A DNA stretch of 64,000 nucleotides from an uncultured Mediterraneibacter sp. (GTDB lineage Bacteria > Bacillota > Clostridia > Lachnospirales > Lachnospiraceae), in assembly GCA_944381495.1 (NCBI GenBank), contig CALWLJ010000012.1, positions 41,220 to 105,219 of the forward strand, written 5' to 3'. A model generated the notes under the pieces. The model made no database searches and was not told the DNA's origin. It saw only the letters and a list, made by a program, of their open reading frames with translations. Numbering within the stretch: the stretch's first letter is position 1; the number at the start of each line of letters is the position of its first letter. Both the position numbers and the translations under genes were made by a program. Below, piece after piece: positions 24,376-32,323 of this stretch.

Positions 24376-25662
24376 ATGCAGGATAACAGGAGTCCGGAGA
24401 GGAGGCATGATATACTGAACGGAGCAGTTATGGCAGTAATCCTTATCGTTGGAACCGCTGACATCATACGGTATATCATGCTGGGAATGGCGGTGCCGCT
24501 GGCAACAGTGTGTATCCTTGAAATCCTGTTCGCCATTCTGGCATACGCTTCATGGAGGACCGGGCTTTCCTGCCTGCTCCTCCCCGTTGCGGCAGCAGGA
24601 TTCGTCCTGTTTTATACGACAAATAATTTTGAGACAACAATGTTTAATGCGGGATTTCTCATTCAGGCTGCAGCCGCGGCATTCGGGACAGTTGTAGGCA
24701 CGATCGGCCTGATCCGAAAGAAATATCCACTCAGAAAACCTCCAACACCGGAAATCCTGGCGGGAACTCTTGTGGCAGTGCTTGTACTGGGCGCCTGGTA
24801 TGGGAATGTATCTGTTTCTAAAGGAATGGAAGAGATGGCCCGGAAATCCATCTGGGCCGTACCGGAACAGTATGATTCGGAAGAGTGCAGCCGGCCTGGA
24901 ACCGTGGAGAAGCTGACATATGAGACAAAAGCGTATGCGACAGATGAAAGAGCTGTGGAAAAAACAGCCTATGTGTATCTTCCTTACGGATATAATGAGA
25001 GCCAGTCATACAATATCCTTTATCTGATGCACGGGACAGGGGATGATGAGGAATACTGGCTGAAGACTCATCCGCAGAACAAGACGATGGTAGATCAGAT
25101 GATCGCCAGAGGGGATATTGAACCGCTGATCATTGTGACGCCTACATTTTATGTGGAGGATGACTGTATGGACGGGCTGGATCCGCTGACCTATTCTTTT
25201 AAAGATGAACTGCGCAATGACCTGATGCCTGCGGTAGAAAGCAAATATTCTACATATGCCGAAAGCTGTGATGATGCGGGCTTTACAGCCAGCCGGGATC
25301 ACAGAGCTTTCGCTGGACTTTCCCGGGGAGCTGTGACCATGTATCATTCGGCGCTTTGCGGAAGTCTGGATTACTTTTCCTGGTTCGGCGCATTCAGCGG
25401 CAGCAGGACAACAGCGGAGTACTTCCAGGAAACCATACAGAGCGAAGCGTTTGCGGAATATCCTATCAATTATCTCTATGTGTCCAGCGGAAATTTTGAC
25501 TTTGCTCTGCCAGGACAGATCCAGGATTATGAAGCTCTGACAGCTATGGAGCCCAGGCTGACTGAGGGCGTGAATACATCCTTTGATGTTTATCCTATGA
25601 GATACCACTCGATCGGGTCCTGGCATCTGGCGTTGTATAATTTCCTGCAGAAGATATTCTGA
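24376..25662 (+). CDS. Membrane-anchored esterase D/feruloyl-esterase-like hydrolase
   Basis: The first 150 residues form about four transmembrane segments. The rest is an alpha/beta-hydrolase of the putative esterase family (PF00756 type, as in xylanase-linked feruloyl esterases and esterase D). It has the NILYLMHGTGDDEEYW oxyanion region, nucleophile Ser in AFAGLSRGAV, a downstream NFDFALPGQ acid region and a catalytic His in RYHSIGSWH. The membrane part resembles the small protein upstream in layout. It probably removes ester groups from a surface or dietary polysaccharide while GH3 cleaves sugars (inference). A strong terminator at 25698-25745 ends the operon. Confidence 0.88.
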   Translation: MQDNRSPERRHDILNGAVMAVILIVGTADIIRYIMLGMAVPLATVCILEILFAILAYASWRTGLSCLLLPVAAAGFVLFYTTNNFETTMFNAGFLIQAAAAAFGTVVGTIGLIRKKYPLRKPPTPEILAGTLVAVLVLGAWYGNVSVSKGMEEMARKSIWAVPEQYDSEECSRPGTVEKLTYETKAYATDERAVEKTAYVYLPYGYNESQSYNILYLMHGTGDDEEYWLKTHPQNKTMVDQMIARGDIEPLIIVTPTFYVEDDCMDGLDPLTYSFKDELRNDLMPAVESKYSTYAESCDDAGFTASRDHRAFAGLSRGAVTMYHSALCGSLDYFSWFGAFSGSRTTAEYFQETIQSEAFAEYPINYLYVSSGNFDFALPGQIQDYEALTAMEPRLTEGVNTSFDVYPMRYHSIGSWHLALYNFLQKIF

Positions 25663-25697
25663 TGGCGGATGGGACAACATATATTTTATACCTATAG

Positions 25698-25745
25698 AGA
25701 AGAACCAGAATTCTGAAAAGATCAGAGTTCTGGTTCTTCTTTGCA
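25698..25745 (+). terminator. Terminator of the GH3-esterase operon
   Basis: AGAAGAACCAGAATTCTG (25698-25715) pairs with CAGAGTTCTGGTTCTTCT (25723-25740), followed by a short T tract. Confidence 0.8.
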
Positions 25746-25855
25746 TGCTGTTCCCTTTATCTGCCTGAGAAAACGTGTTAAGATTAGATGGCAGATAACA
25801 CTTCTCCTGGCAACCGGGAAGTGTAAAAACAAACTGATTTTGGAGGAAAACGAAC

Positions 25856-26410
25856 ATGAAAAAAATTGCGGTGATCTTTCCGGGAATCGGCTACCACACG
25901 GACAAGCCGCTCCTGTATTACAGTAAAAAACTTGCGGCGCAGGCCGGATATGAGATTGTAGAAGTCCCCTACGGCGGTTTCCCGAAGGGAGTAAAAGGAT
26001 CAGCAGAAAAGATGGAACAGGCATTTTACAGTGCGCTTTCTCAGGCTGAAGATATACTGAAAGAAGTGGACTTTTTGGAATATGAAGACATCCTGTTTAT
26101 CTCAAAAAGTGTAGGGACGGCTGTAGCTTCTGCATATGGAGCAAAGCATCATCTGAGTACGAGAAATATCTATTATACGCCGGTGGAAGCCTCCTTCCAG
26201 TTTATGGATCAGCCGGGGATTGCTTTTACAGGAACGAAGGATGCATGGGCGGAGCTGGAGAAGGTCGAAGACGGCTGTAAGAAGGGGGGATTTCCTCTGT
26301 ATAGAACCGAGGACGCCAATCATTCTCTGGAGACAGGGGACGTGATCACGGACCTGAAGAATCTGAGAAAGATCATGAAGATCACAAAAGAGTATATTGA
26401 TACAATCTGA
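25856..26410 (+). CDS. Alpha/beta-hydrolase-like protein
   Basis: This 184-residue cytoplasmic protein follows a TTGGAGG ribosome site. It has a compact alpha/beta-hydrolase plan: a first strand IAVIFPGIGYHTDKP, a nucleophile-elbow-like FISKSVGTAVAS (Ser near residue 83, with Lys next to it instead of a classic GxSxG), and a terminal His in TEDANHSLETGD. The elbow departs from the canonical motif, so activity is not certain. It heads a run of short-spaced genes (ATL protein, HAD phosphatase, yaaA), and its substrate cannot be inferred. Confidence 0.7.
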   Translation: MKKIAVIFPGIGYHTDKPLLYYSKKLAAQAGYEIVEVPYGGFPKGVKGSAEKMEQAFYSALSQAEDILKEVDFLEYEDILFISKSVGTAVASAYGAKHHLSTRNIYYTPVEASFQFMDQPGIAFTGTKDAWAELEKVEDGCKKGGFPLYRTEDANHSLETGDVITDLKNLRKIMKITKEYIDTI

Positions 26411-26432
26411 AAAAGTAATCCGAGGAGGGAAC

Positions 26433-26810
26433 ATGTCGCAGAATTTTGATTTTTACAAGCGGGCGGCCATTGTGTGTCGTGGGATTCCGTATGGAAAAGC
26501 AGCAACTTACGGGCAGATTGCTCTTCTCTGCGGAAAGCCGAAGAATGCAAGACAGGTGGGATATGCGCTGAACAGAGGACTCCTCGGCCTGGATATACCG
26601 GCGCACCGGGTGGTGAATGCCCGAGGAATCCTCAGCGGAGCGGCCGCCTTTGAGACAGAGGATATGCAGCGGCTTCTGCTGGAAGGAGAAGGTGTGCGGG
26701 CAGGGTGGACGGAGAAGGGCTGGATGGTTGACCTGAAGGCGGACGGCTGGCACAATACGATGGAAGAAGCTCTGCGATTCCGCGAGATATTTGAAGAGCA
26801 GAGAATATGA
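26433..26810 (+). CDS. Alkyltransferase-like (ATL) protein, MGMT-fold without active-site Cys
   Basis: This 125-residue protein is the DNA-binding domain of the O6-alkylguanine-DNA alkyltransferase family. It has the GKAATYGQIALLCG helix-turn-helix, the NARQVGYALNRG arginine-finger region and the active-site loop. The loop reads IPAHRVVNARG, whereas MGMT has PCHRV with the alkyl-acceptor Cys and classical ATL proteins have PWHRV. It therefore cannot transfer alkyl groups and more likely flags lesions for nucleotide excision repair. The start at 26433 follows GAGGAGGG; a longer frame from 26397 overlaps the previous gene without a ribosome site. It lies 22 nt after the hydrolase gene. Confidence 0.85.
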   Translation: MSQNFDFYKRAAIVCRGIPYGKAATYGQIALLCGKPKNARQVGYALNRGLLGLDIPAHRVVNARGILSGAAAFETEDMQRLLLEGEGVRAGWTEKGWMVDLKADGWHNTMEEALRFREIFEEQRI

Positions 26811-26858
26811 CAGAAAAGGATTACAGCTTATAAAAGACAGAAGACTAGGAGAAAAACG

Positions 26859-27707
26859 ATGAAGATAAAGTGTATTGCTCTTGACCTGGACAGGACCACT
26901 CTGGCCAGCGACGGACATCTGAGCAGGGAGAACAGAGAGGCGCTGGAGGAGGCAATCCGGGCAGGGATACATGTGGCGGTGGCCAGCGGACGCTCTCTGG
27001 ATTCCCTTCCGGAGGAAATTATGGATATACCGGGTATCCGTTATGCGATTACATCCAATGGTGCGGCAGTTTACGATATCCGCAAAGGAGAGTGCCTGAG
27101 GCGGTACAGGCTGACGGCTGATTCCGTCATGGAGATCCTGAAGCATACAGAGGAACAAAATGTATCTTTTGAGGCATTTATCAATGGAAAGCCTTATGCA
27201 GAGGAGCGGTATGTGACGGATCCGGTCCGCTTCGGGGCCATGCCGCAGGCGATACCTTATATACAGAAGACAAGGACGCCGATAAAGGATATGAGGGCGT
27301 TTATTTCTTCCCACAGAGAAGAGCTGGATTGCATCGATGTTGTGGTAAAAGGGGAACAATTCAAGAAGGAATTGTGGAAAACTTTAGAAAAAGAGGTGCC
27401 GGATGTGTATATCACTTCCTCAGTGCCTCAGTTGCTTGAGATTTCCTACCGGGAATCCGGCAAGGCATCCGGGACAAAATTCCTTCTGGATCATCTGGGG
27501 CTGGAAAAAGAAGATCTGGCCGCATTCGGAGACGGGGATAACGATGCGGAGCTGCTTGCGTTTGCGGGGATGGGTTTTGCCGTGGCAAATGCTTCTGAGG
27601 CGTGCAGGAAGGCGGCCGACCGGATCGTAGAGACAAATGATCAAAACGGCGTCGCCCGGGGGATCAGGATGATTCTGGAAGAACATAGCAGGGAAATTGT
27701 ACTGTAA
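26859..27707 (+). CDS. Cof-type HAD-IIB family phosphatase
   Basis: This 282-residue haloacid-dehalogenase-fold hydrolase has motif I ALDLDRTTL (the two Asp residues present, the usual Gly replaced by Arg), motif II VASGR, a type IIB cap domain in the middle, a motif III Lys (SGKASGTKF) and motif IV FGDGDNDAEL. Cof-type enzymes dephosphorylate sugar phosphates, nucleotides or cofactors such as FMN and PLP; the specific substrate is not predictable. It follows the ATL gene after 48 nt and precedes yaaA by 52 nt, with its own ribosome site. Confidence 0.9.
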   Translation: MKIKCIALDLDRTTLASDGHLSRENREALEEAIRAGIHVAVASGRSLDSLPEEIMDIPGIRYAITSNGAAVYDIRKGECLRRYRLTADSVMEILKHTEEQNVSFEAFINGKPYAEERYVTDPVRFGAMPQAIPYIQKTRTPIKDMRAFISSHREELDCIDVVVKGEQFKKELWKTLEKEVPDVYITSSVPQLLEISYRESGKASGTKFLLDHLGLEKEDLAAFGDGDNDAELLAFAGMGFAVANASEACRKAADRIVETNDQNGVARGIRMILEEHSREIVL

Positions 27708-27759
27708 GCAGAATACCAGATAGAGAGGTGTACATGGAACTTCAGAAGGAGGAAGTATT

Positions 27760-28509
27760 ATGAAGATCATTATTTCGCCGGCAAAGAAAATGAATCAGGA
27801 TCCGGATACGCTGGCATGCCGGACTAAGCCGGTGTTTCTGGAGGAAGCGGAGGAGCTGATGAGATGGATGAAAGGGCTGTCCCTTCCGGAGGCAAAAGCG
27901 CTGTGGAAATGCAATGACAAGATTGCGGAGCAGAATTACAGGAGGTTTCAGGAGATGGATCTGACGAGGAACCTGACGCCGGCGGTAATCTCCTATGAAG
28001 GCATCCAGTATCAGTATATGGCGCCTGCTGTTTTCGGCGGCAAAGAGACAGATTATATACAGGAGCATCTGAGAATCTTGTCAGGATTCTACGGTGTTCT
28101 GAAGCCTTTCGACGGAATCGTGCCGTATCGCCTTGAAATGCAGGCTAAGGCTTCTCATGCGGGAGACCTGTACCGGTTCTGGGGAGATAAGCTATACCGG
28201 GAAGTGACAGGCGGGGATCATTTCATCCTGAACCTGGCTTCGAAGGAGTATTCCCGCTGTGTAGAGCGGTATCTGACTCCGGAGGATACTTATCTGACCT
28301 GTGTGTTCGGAGAGATCGCAGACGGCAAAGTAAAGCAGAAAGGCACCCTGGCCAAGATGGCAAGGGGAGAGATGGTCCGGTGGCTTGCGGAGAATCAGGT
28401 GGAGGAAGCGGAGCAGATCAGAAGATTTGACCGGTTGGGGTATCAGTTTGTGGAGGAACTGTCCTCGGAGAGGGAGTTTGTGTTTGCGGGAACAGGGAAC
28501 GCAGACTGA
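27760..28509 (+). CDS. yaaA: Peroxide stress protein YaaA (DUF328/UPF0246)
   Basis: This 249-residue member of the YaaA family begins with the diagnostic MKIIISPAKKMN and has the Y-G-V-L-K-P-FD-IVPYR segment (FYGVLKPFDGIVPYR) and the KGTLAKMARG motif. In E. coli YaaA lowers free intracellular iron during peroxide stress and binds DNA; a similar stress role is likely here. Length is normal. The ribosome site is GGAGG 8 nt before the ATG. A GC-rich terminator at 28619-28648 follows, so this gene ends the transcription unit. Confidence 0.93.
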   Translation: MKIIISPAKKMNQDPDTLACRTKPVFLEEAEELMRWMKGLSLPEAKALWKCNDKIAEQNYRRFQEMDLTRNLTPAVISYEGIQYQYMAPAVFGGKETDYIQEHLRILSGFYGVLKPFDGIVPYRLEMQAKASHAGDLYRFWGDKLYREVTGGDHFILNLASKEYSRCVERYLTPEDTYLTCVFGEIADGKVKQKGTLAKMARGEMVRWLAENQVEEAEQIRRFDRLGYQFVEELSSEREFVFAGTGNAD

Positions 28510-28618
28510 TGATCTGAGACAGAAAGTACCGGAACCGGGGAAAATTCTTGTACAGTTCCACCATTTCAATAAAAGAAAAAACGTGATATATTTTTAACTA
28601 TATATAGTATGGCATGCA

Positions 28619-28648
28619 AGGGAGCAGTTTTAAGCTGCTCCCTTTTTC
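28619..28648 (+). terminator. Terminator after yaaA
   Basis: AGGGAGCAG (28619-28627) pairs with the downstream CTGCTCCCT, followed by TTTTT. Confidence 0.85.
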
Positions 28649-28732
28649 TATCGGGCGGCAGCCCGGCGGATATGACCGTATGTTCATTTGGCGGCTCCGG
28701 AAGATACATCATATGGAAAGGCAGGAAACGGT

Positions 28733-29911
28733 ATGGTATATGTAAAAGATCTGTTAAAATTAGCTTGCTTCCGCACATTTGATCTTATCTGCGGGCAGAG
28801 CGGACTGAACCGACAGGTATCCTGGCCGAATATTGCCCAGACCCCCAGTATCAGAGAGTGGCTGGTGGGTGGAGATGTGATACTGATGACCGGAGTGGGA
28901 CTGCAGATTACGGAGGATTTCCTGAACAGCATTATAGAGCAGGCAGCGGAAGGCAGAGCTGCCTGTCTGATCATCCTGATTAATAAAGAGCATATCAGGA
29001 AAATACCGGAGGGGACGAGAGAGTGGGCAGACCGGCTTGGGCTGCCTGTTTTTGCTGCTCCATGGGAGACGAAGCTTTCCATCCTGATCAGAGACATTTC
29101 CAATGTAGTCTTTACAGATCAGCACAAAGAACAGCTGATGAATGAATTCCTTGAGGATATCCTTACAGGAAAGACGGATTTTCATTCGGAAGAAGCAAGA
29201 GAGAGACTCAGGAAGTACGGGCTGTACAAACCACATGCGGCGGCTGTGGTCAGATTTGCGGGAATAAGCCGACGGAACATTCAGGAGGAGGCACCTTTTT
29301 ATGACAGCAGAATATGTGCGGCCGCAAATCTTTTGGCAAAGGGACAGTTCGAAACCTGTCATTATCTTTCCAAAAGAAACGAGATCATCTTTCTGTTCGC
29401 CCCGGATGAGAAGGATAGTGAGAAAATTCTGCAGAGTTTCCAGAAAATAGCGCACTCCTTGGAAAAACAATTTCCGGAAGAAAGATTTAATATCGGAATT
29501 GGTGGAGTATACGGCAGCCCGGAAGAAATATCCAGAAGTTTTATGCAGGCCAGGAAAGCACTGGCATTTTCAGCCAGGGAAAAAGTCGTAAGTTTTGAGA
29601 AAATGGGGATTTTCCAGCTCCTTTCTGAGATTCCTGATCAGGAAAAGGTCAGGCAGTATGTGAGAAAACGCATTGGTGCTCTCCTGGATTACGACAGGAT
29701 GCACAATCAGGAACTGATGCATACTTTGGAAGCCTATCTGTACATGAACGGTAATCTTGTGCATACAGCCGAGGAACTTTATATCCACAGGAATACGCTG
29801 CTGCGGAGACTGGAAAAGATCGAGGGGCTTCTGAACGTGAGTTTGAAAGATGCGGATACGAGAAACACTCTTTATAACTGCATCACAATGTGGCGTTTCT
29901 TATCTGCCTGA
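28733..29911 (+). CDS. PucR-family transcriptional regulator
   Basis: This 392-residue regulator has the N-terminal purine-catabolism PucR domain (VKDLLKLACFRTFDLICGQ...WLVGGDVILMTGVGL), a central GGDEF-like/CdaR segment and a C-terminal HTH_30 (TLEAYLYMNGNLVHTAEELYIHRNTLLRRLEKI). PucR controls purine degradation and uptake in Bacillus. The start at 28733 is chosen for the conserved N-terminus MVYVKDLLKL and the AGG-A-AACGGT ribosome-site context; a TTG at 28688 would add 15 unconserved residues. It is followed by a terminator and then a xanthine/uracil-type permease, an amidase and a BMP lipoprotein, which form its likely regulon. Confidence 0.9.
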   Translation: MVYVKDLLKLACFRTFDLICGQSGLNRQVSWPNIAQTPSIREWLVGGDVILMTGVGLQITEDFLNSIIEQAAEGRAACLIILINKEHIRKIPEGTREWADRLGLPVFAAPWETKLSILIRDISNVVFTDQHKEQLMNEFLEDILTGKTDFHSEEARERLRKYGLYKPHAAAVVRFAGISRRNIQEEAPFYDSRICAAANLLAKGQFETCHYLSKRNEIIFLFAPDEKDSEKILQSFQKIAHSLEKQFPEERFNIGIGGVYGSPEEISRSFMQARKALAFSAREKVVSFEKMGIFQLLSEIPDQEKVRQYVRKRIGALLDYDRMHNQELMHTLEAYLYMNGNLVHTAEELYIHRNTLLRRLEKIEGLLNVSLKDADTRNTLYNCITMWRFLSA

Positions 29912-30010
29912 TCTGTCAGAAGACGGGACAAAATGTACAACAGATCTTTATGAAAAGTGTATGAATGATACGTTGTTTCATCCGGGACAGAAGAATATAA
30001 TCTTTCCCAT

Positions 30011-30057
30011 ACAGAGGCAATGGAGCTGAAGAAAAGTTCCATGCCTCTGTTTTTTTA
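30011..30057 (+). terminator. Terminator after the pucR-like gene
   Basis: ACAGAGGCA-ATGGA (30011-30024) pairs with TTCCATGCCTCTGT (30037-30050), ending in TTTTTTT. Confidence 0.88.
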
Positions 30058-30059
30058 TT

Positions 30060-30168
30060 CTCGCGAGCAACGAGCCAAGCGGACATGCTTGCATGTCCAT
30101 TTGGCGGTGCTGTGTGCCGACGGCACACGTTTAGCACCGACCGAAGTGGAACGTAGACTTGCCGCGAG
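30060..30168. repeat. Structured palindromic element upstream of the NCS2 permease
   Basis: An outer stem pairs CTCGCG-A-GCAA (30060-30070) with TTGC-CGCGAG (30159-30168). Two long hairpins lie inside: GCCAA-GC-GGACATGC with GCATGTCC-AT-TTGGC (30074-30105), and GGTGC-T-GTGTGCCG with CGGCACAC-GTTTA-GCACC (30106-30138). The plan is a three-way junction. It could be a dispersed repeat or a structured leader RNA of the permease gene; the sequence alone does not decide. Confidence 0.6.
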
Positions 30169-30206
30169 GGTCTTTGACTTGACAGGAAACAAAGGAGGAA
30201 TGAAAG

Positions 30207-31541
30207 ATGGCAAATGAAAAATCACCGCTTACTGTAGGAATCGAGCAGAAAATGAATCCCGGGCAGCTCCTGCTGTTTGCGGTGCAGCACCTGATGGGAA
30301 TAACATTTTTACTCGTGGTGCCCGGGCTGATCGGAGCGGCCTGTGGGCTGGCGGATACGGACATCGGATATCTTGTCCAGGCGTGTTTCATGACGGCCGG
30401 GCTTGTGACTATATTACAGTCGGTGTTTATCCTGAAACTTCCGGCGGTACACGGACCTACGGCAGTGTTTATGTCCGCGATCCTGACGACAGGGGCGGCA
30501 TATGGACTGGCTACGGCTTACGGTTCTCTTCTGATCGCGGGTATTGTTGTAGCGGTTTTATCTATACCGATCGGCAAGATCGGACTGATTGGGAAATGTA
30601 CCAGATTTCTGACGTCGCCTCTTGTATTCGGGACGCTGATGTTGATTATCGGTACTCAGCTGTCCCAGATTGCGATCCCCGGTTGCTTTGGAACGGAAGG
30701 CACAGCAACCTATCCGTGGATTGATCTCGCGGCGGCAGTAATCACGATCATTGCGACAGCGGCGTTCATGCTGTTTGGAAAGAAAGGGATGGTGAAGCAG
30801 GGCGGACTGCTGTGGGGGATTATCATAGGAACGATCTTTTACGCAATCGTGGGAGATATTAGTTTTGATTCCGTTGCAAGCGCGGCGGTGGTAGGACTTC
30901 CGCGGATCATGCCTTTCGGATTTAAAGTCAATATAGGAGTGCTGATCCTGATGCTTCTGGCATACCTCCATTCCGTATCCGAAGCACTTGGAATGTACAG
31001 CCTGATCGCGGGCTGGGACGGTCAGACCGTATCCGAGCAGAGAGCGAACGGCGGTATCTTCGGCCTGGCCTTAGGAAATGTCGTGGGAACGGTCCTTGGA
31101 GGCGTACCTACCACTACATATCCGGAAAACGTAGGTATTATCCGTGCTACCGGAGTTGGAAGCAGATTTGCTACGCTTCTGATGGGAGTGATCGCCGTAC
31201 TTCTGGGATTCTTCCCAAAGGTAGGCATGCTGATCGCAGTGATCCCTTCATCCGTATCAAGCGGCGCGACGGTGGTGTTGTTCGGAATGATCGCGTTCAG
31301 TGGGATTCAGCATCTGAGAGATGTAGAATGGGACGACATGAATATTATAACCGCATCTATTCCATACATCATCTCTCTGGGATGCATGTTTCTTCCTGAA
31401 AGTTTTACGGCCATGCTGCCGTCGGCAGTACAGAGCATTGTCACCCAGCCTATGCTGGTAGGGATTATACTGCTCGTAGTACTCAACACGGTTAACAATA
31501 TGCTGCTGCGTCCCCTCTATGAGAAGAGACAGGCACAGTAA
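30207..31541 (+). CDS. NCS2 family uracil/xanthine permease
   Basis: This 444-residue polytopic symporter (about 12-14 segments) belongs to the nucleobase-cation-symport-2 family. It shows the AVQHLMG entry motif with the substrate-site Gln-His, VHGPTAVFMS in TM3, and TYPENVGIIRATGVGSR, the variant of the NCS2 signature in which the conserved Asn-Val-Gly is retained. It imports a purine or pyrimidine base with protons. The neighbouring PucR regulator and hydrolase favour a purine such as xanthine or urate over uracil. Ribosome site AAAGGAGG precedes the ATG. It heads a unit with the amidase, BMP lipoprotein and small peptide. Confidence 0.92.
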   Translation: MANEKSPLTVGIEQKMNPGQLLLFAVQHLMGITFLLVVPGLIGAACGLADTDIGYLVQACFMTAGLVTILQSVFILKLPAVHGPTAVFMSAILTTGAAYGLATAYGSLLIAGIVVAVLSIPIGKIGLIGKCTRFLTSPLVFGTLMLIIGTQLSQIAIPGCFGTEGTATYPWIDLAAAVITIIATAAFMLFGKKGMVKQGGLLWGIIIGTIFYAIVGDISFDSVASAAVVGLPRIMPFGFKVNIGVLILMLLAYLHSVSEALGMYSLIAGWDGQTVSEQRANGGIFGLALGNVVGTVLGGVPTTTYPENVGIIRATGVGSRFATLLMGVIAVLLGFFPKVGMLIAVIPSSVSSGATVVLFGMIAFSGIQHLRDVEWDDMNIITASIPYIISLGCMFLPESFTAMLPSAVQSIVTQPMLVGIILLVVLNTVNNMLLRPLYEKRQAQ

Positions 31542-31633
31542 GGCGGAAGTGCCGGAAAATGGAGAGCAGCTGATACATAAAGCAGAAGTTATAAAAACGA
31601 AATATAGAAAAAGATAAAAGGAGCTAGAGAATA

Positions 31634-32323
31634 ATGGAAAGTTATTTTGATAATGTAAAAAAACAGGTACCGGAGTATATGAATGATATTTTCCTGAAGA
31701 AAGAGGGGACAGCGGTCATCACAGTTGACATGCATGAGGGACATCTGTCGGAAGATCCGGACTGCCCCTGTCCTTCCCCGAGAGGAAGAGAGATTATAAA
31801 ACCACTCAATGAATTTATGGACAGCTGCAGGAAACTGGGAGTCCCCATCATCCATGTACGTTCTATACTGAGACGAGACGGAGCGGATGAGAAATTATTC
31901 CCATCCGCATGGAAGATGGTTTTCCCGGTGACAGTGGGAGAAATCCCGAATATCGCAGAACATGCGTTGGAGGGGACAAAGTGGAACAAGTTTTCCATTG
32001 ATGTACATGATGAAGATTATATTGTCAGCACGAAGAAGAGATTGAGCGCGTTCTACCCCACAGATCTGGAGCTGCTCCTGAGAAATCTGGGAATCCAAAG
32101 GATCGTACTGACCGGATGCATGACGGACTGCTGTATCCTGAACACAGCTTTTGACGGGGCAAATCGGGATTTTCGTGTGGTGGTGCCGAGAGATCTCACA
32201 AGAGGGACGGAGTATCTGGAGGAACCTGCCCTTCGGATCATCTCCCTCCATCTGGGACTTGTAGTGGATTCGGATGAACTGCTGGATGAATGGAAAAGGC
32301 AGGATATAGAAGGTGAGTCATAG
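31634..32323 (+). CDS. Isochorismatase-family cysteine hydrolase (ureide/carbamoyl amidase-like)
   Basis: This 229-residue protein has the isochorismatase-like fold with its Asp-Lys-Cys triad: AVITVDMHEGHL (Asp), VSTKKRLSAF (Lys) and VLTGCMTDCCILN, where the first Cys near residue 161 is the nucleophile. Members hydrolyse carbamoyl or amide groups, for example N-carbamoylsarcosine, ureidoacrylate and nicotinamide. Between a PucR regulator, an NCS2 permease and a BMP lipoprotein, an amidase acting on a purine breakdown product is the best guess. It overlaps the next gene by one base (TAGTG), indicating tight coupling. Confidence 0.88.
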   Translation: MESYFDNVKKQVPEYMNDIFLKKEGTAVITVDMHEGHLSEDPDCPCPSPRGREIIKPLNEFMDSCRKLGVPIIHVRSILRRDGADEKLFPSAWKMVFPVTVGEIPNIAEHALEGTKWNKFSIDVHDEDYIVSTKKRLSAFYPTDLELLLRNLGIQRIVLTGCMTDCCILNTAFDGANRDFRVVVPRDLTRGTEYLEEPALRIISLHLGLVVDSDELLDEWKRQDIEGES

